The translations under genes and the position numbers were made by a program. Source: Candidatus Scybalocola fimicaballi (GTDB taxonomy: Bacteria; Bacteroidota; Bacteroidia; Bacteroidales; Paludibacteraceae). Taken from it: a stretch of DNA of 9,415 nt. The notes under the pieces were generated by a model that was given only the letters and a program-made list of their open reading frames with translations, made no database searches and was not told the origin of the DNA. Positions 6,959-9,415 of this stretch are shown here, one piece after another (position 1 is the stretch's first letter; every line of letters starts with the position of its first letter). The stretch lies in contig DCIP01000230.1 in NCBI GenBank assembly GCA_002317115.1, forward strand, positions 1 to 9,415, in the 5' to 3' direction.

Positions 6959-7963
6959 ATGAGTAATACTAAACGATTAATAATCGGCATTGCAGTCTTT
7001 TTTCTCGGATTTGTTTCGATGGCAAATATTGCTTATTTGGGATTTTTGGGTTTCGTTTTAGCAATAGCTCTTTTTGTCGTCTCCTGCGTTATGTTTTCAA
7101 AGATTGATCCACCTCAAGAGTACAGCGAAGAATACACGTTTTCCGATAGCGAACGCAAAGATATCAAAGATAACTTAGAAACAACATACAAACTCAGCCT
7201 ACTTGTTTTGCTTGCAGAAGTGATGAAGGCCGACGACAAACAGTTGGTTTGTGAGTTTGACCGTGTAAAGGATGTTATTCGAAGACACTATAAGACCAGC
7301 GAACGAGAGAGTGCAATACAACAATTTAAGAACTTTCTCACAGCAGACAACAACTTCTCTTTCATATCCTCGACATGTAATACAATCAACATCATCGCCC
7401 AAAAATTCGGATACGCAAAGAGGGAGCTCTTGATGGAGTTGCTTTCCGTCGCATACGCTGATGATGACCTATGCGTCCACGAAGAAATCTTAATCAAAGA
7501 CATCGCAGAGTTTTTGGGTATCAGTTTGAATGAGTATGAAAGCATCAAGGCACTCTTCCTTATCAAACGCGCACAGGGCGACTATGATTTTTCAAGCGAC
7601 GCTAAAAAACAAAAGGCAAACTCAGGCCAAAAGGAAAAGAATAGCAAGAAAAGCAAGAAAAATGATAGCAAAGACAAGTATAAAAATAATAATGGCGACG
7701 GTGCTAATGGCTCAGACAATTCGAAAGGTTCGGATGGCAATACAAACTACGGAATGCCAGAGGATAAAGCTTACAAGATTCTGGGAGTCGCTAACAATGC
7801 CACAATCGATGAGATAAAGAAGGCATACCGTGCTCTCGCTATCATATATCACCCAGATAAGGCAGCCCGTTTGGGAGACGAAGCTATCCGCCAAGCCACA
7901 GAATCAATGAAACAGATCAATGTGGCATGGGATGTGGTGAAGATGGCAAGGGGAATAAAATGA
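6959..7963 (+). CDS. TerB-DnaJ (DjlA-like) membrane co-chaperone, paralog 2
   Basis: This 334-residue protein begins with two closely spaced hydrophobic segments (about 6-24 and 26-47) that should form a membrane hairpin. A TerB domain follows at 76-205, with VLLAEVMKADDKQLVCEFD (83-101) and KRELLMELLSVAYADDD (154-170). A Lys/Asn/Ser/Asp-rich linker spans 212-266, and a C-terminal J domain 267-334 has HPD at 298-300. The end (GDEAIRQATESM, then QINVAWDV, then RGIK) nearly repeats that of paralog 1. The anchor and the linker differ from paralog 1: a two-helix hairpin instead of a glycine zipper, and a basic linker instead of a neutral one. It lies 22 bases after paralog 1 and 43 bases before paralog 3, in the same direction, so co-transcription is likely. 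Its J domain keeps the motif needed to stimulate Hsp70; the client is unknown. Confidence 0.85.
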   Translation: MSNTKRLIIGIAVFFLGFVSMANIAYLGFLGFVLAIALFVVSCVMFSKIDPPQEYSEEYTFSDSERKDIKDNLETTYKLSLLVLLAEVMKADDKQLVCEFDRVKDVIRRHYKTSERESAIQQFKNFLTADNNFSFISSTCNTINIIAQKFGYAKRELLMELLSVAYADDDLCVHEEILIKDIAEFLGISLNEYESIKALFLIKRAQGDYDFSSDAKKQKANSGQKEKNSKKSKKNDSKDKYKNNNGDGANGSDNSKGSDGNTNYGMPEDKAYKILGVANNATIDEIKKAYRALAIIYHPDKAARLGDEAIRQATESMKQINVAWDVVKMARGIK

Positions 7964-8006
7964 CAAATTGTGAAATAATGAATAACTAATTGACATCTTG
8001 AGAATA

Positions 8007-9415
8007 ATGACAACACTCATAATAACATGTTTATTAGGCAATATAAATCCCAGTAATTTGGCTGCCGTATTTTTTGGCATTATATCCACTATCGCATCGT
8101 TAATTTATTTATTGGGGCAACGAATTCTCAACAGCATAGAAGATGACCAACTGGAAAAGAAAAGAAATACGACTTACGACAATTGGATGGGCAACCAAAC
8201 GTCAGGCGTGAACAAATCTGAAACCAGGAAAGAAAAACTTTCCAAACTCGTGTACTATATCATTGCGTTGCAAGTGAAAATGAAAGGCATTTGCATTAAA
8301 AAAGACGAACATGCAGACTCCATAATACGCAGATATTACAAGTCGGAAAAAGAGCCACAAAAATTATTTGATCAATATCAAACCTTATTCCAAGACGTCA
8401 ATACGATTAATATTGACAAGATATGCGATGGTATAAATCTCTACTTCAATTTCGCAGCCAAATCTGAGATTATCATGGAATTGTTGTCTGCTGCCTATGC
8501 CGACAATGTCTTAAAAGATGACAAATATGCCATGATACAGAATATCATAGAAAAAATAAACATCTCAAATGAGGATTTCCAAACAATATGCGCCATATTC
8601 CATGTAATGCACAGACACGGTTATTTCCTAACTCCATCTGATTTTTCCATCAATTCAATAACTTTATCCAAACAAGACGCATTAAACATTTTCGGTGTCG
8701 ACTGCTACAATGAAACCAATATAAAAAAGGCTTTTCATGCTTTGACAATGAAATACTATCCAGACACTGCAGATCTATGCGGTTATGAGTCAGAACACAA
8801 AATATCAGCCATAAATAAAATCATAAGATCGGCACACGATCTACTAGAAAACTCTAAAAAAAATACCCAAAAGGAAACGACATATAAGGATAGCATTCTT
8901 GTGCTCCTTGCAGAAGTGATGAAGGCCGACGGCAAACAGATGGTGTGCGAGTTGGATAAAATCAAGGAGACTATTTGCAGATACTACGAGTCGGTGGAGA
9001 TGCAAACGGAAGCCCTCAAAAACTTCAAGGATATTCTCGGCCAAACAACAGATTTGAAGGAAGTGTATCAAGCGGTAAACGAAAGTCTCGGTTATGTAGC
9101 CAAATCAGAGCTTATAATGGAACTATTGGCTGTGGCATACGCCGACGACCACTTCTCCGACAAAGAGTATTCATGTATCCAAAAAATCTCAAGGAATTTA
9201 AATATTTCGACTTCACAATTCGAAAGCATCTACACTCTTTTTATAAAAAAGCATTCCAAAGGTTTTTATAAAGACAAAGACTCTCAACAATCCGACTCAA
9301 AAGATTATAACAATCGAAATAGCTACGACTTCCATCAGCACATAAAAAGTCCCGTGGATGAAGCCTACACAGTACTTGGTCTCAACAGCAAGGCTTCCAA
9401 TGAAGAGATCAAAAA
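8007..9415 (+). CDS. Tandem TerB-J-TerB-J protein, paralog 3 (partial, cut by the right edge)
   Basis: This frame is open for 469 codons from the ATG at 8007 to the window end, with no stop. One membrane segment lies at about 17-40. Module 1 has a TerB-like domain (about 78-207): AKSEIIMELLSAAYADN (151-167) is conserved, but the acidic KADxKQ stretch is replaced by KGICIKKDEHAD. A J-like domain follows (about 222-282) in which HPD is replaced by YPD (251-253), and no long linker separates the two. Module 2 restarts at about 293 with VLLAEVMKADGKQMVCELDK (299-318) and [17 protein letters not shown] (365-381), then a short polar linker (421-447) and the start of a second J domain (DEAYTVLGL, 451-459). 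The HPD of this J domain lies beyond the edge. Module 1 looks degenerate and module 2 intact. An upstream TTG at 7998 is a less likely start. Confidence 0.8.
   Translation, partial: MTTLIITCLLGNINPSNLAAVFFGIISTIASLIYLLGQRILNSIEDDQLEKKRNTTYDNWMGNQTSGVNKSETRKEKLSKLVYYIIALQVKMKGICIKKDEHADSIIRRYYKSEKEPQKLFDQYQTLFQDVNTINIDKICDGINLYFNFAAKSEIIMELLSAAYADNVLKDDKYAMIQNIIEKINISNEDFQTICAIFHVMHRHGYFLTPSDFSINSITLSKQDALNIFGVDCYNETNIKKAFHALTMKYYPDTADLCGYESEHKISAINKIIRSAHDLLENSKKNTQKETTYKDSILVLLAEVMKADGKQMVCELDKIKETICRYYESVEMQTEALKNFKDILGQTTDLKEVYQAVNESLGYVAKSELIMELLAVAYADDHFSDKEYSCIQKISRNLNISTSQFESIYTLFIKKHSKGFYKDKDSQQSDSKDYNNRNSYDFHQHIKSPVDEAYTVLGLNSKASNEEIK

Noticed and set aside
8975..9271. 98-codon plus-strand frame
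   Set aside because: It runs in another frame within the long open frame of paralog 3, which has clear TerB motifs over the same bases.
5944..9415. Tellurite-resistance (ter) operon
   Set aside because: The TerB domains are fused to J domains in a DjlA-like layout, and no TerC, TerD or TerZ-type genes are present.

Overview
The window looks like chromosomal DNA from a member of the Bacteroidales (Bacteroidota). The signs are AT-rich intergenic DNA, upstream elements matching the Bacteroidota consensus TAnnTTTG, no clear Shine-Dalgarno sequences, a WG-repeat lipoprotein with an LASC lipobox, and rhamnose and nucleoside enzymes of typical Bacteroidota form. I cannot name a genus from the sequence alone.

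Left part (1-827): no credible protein gene. Positions 1-193 look like the promoter and leader of a leftward rRNA operon: a TACTTTTG promoter, a 5' stem-loop and a boxA-like GATCTTTGA, with any 16S gene beyond the left edge. Positions 350-454 hold a cluster of short repeats phased at 9-11 bp. Positions 533-756 hold a self-contained minus-strand unit (promoter, hairpin, terminator) with no evident ORF, which is a small-RNA candidate. A terminator at 775-803 ends the next gene.

Middle part (828-5742), all minus strand: a WG-repeat lipoprotein (828-2378) stands as its own unit. A compact operon follows, read from right to left: exported thioredoxin, rfbA, rfbC, rfbD, ppnP, then a strong terminator at 2603-2633. 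Gaps in this operon are 9 bases or less, and rfbA and rfbC overlap by 4. rfbA, rfbC and rfbD make three of the four steps from glucose-1-phosphate to dTDP-L-rhamnose. The 4,6-dehydratase rfbB is absent and must lie elsewhere. The operon has a TATCTTTG promoter.

Right part (5868-9415), plus strand: a divergent promoter (TATATTTG) drives three consecutive paralogs built from a membrane-seeking N-terminus, a TerB-like helical domain, a variable hydrophilic linker and a C-terminal DnaJ domain, the layout of DjlA co-chaperones. The third gene runs off the right edge. It carries two TerB-J modules in tandem, and the first J domain has YPD in place of HPD, so it has probably lost Hsp70 stimulation. 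This family of membrane-anchored TerB-J proteins with distinct anchors and linkers is the most unusual part of the window. A plausible but unproven role is to recruit DnaK to particular membrane sites or clients.
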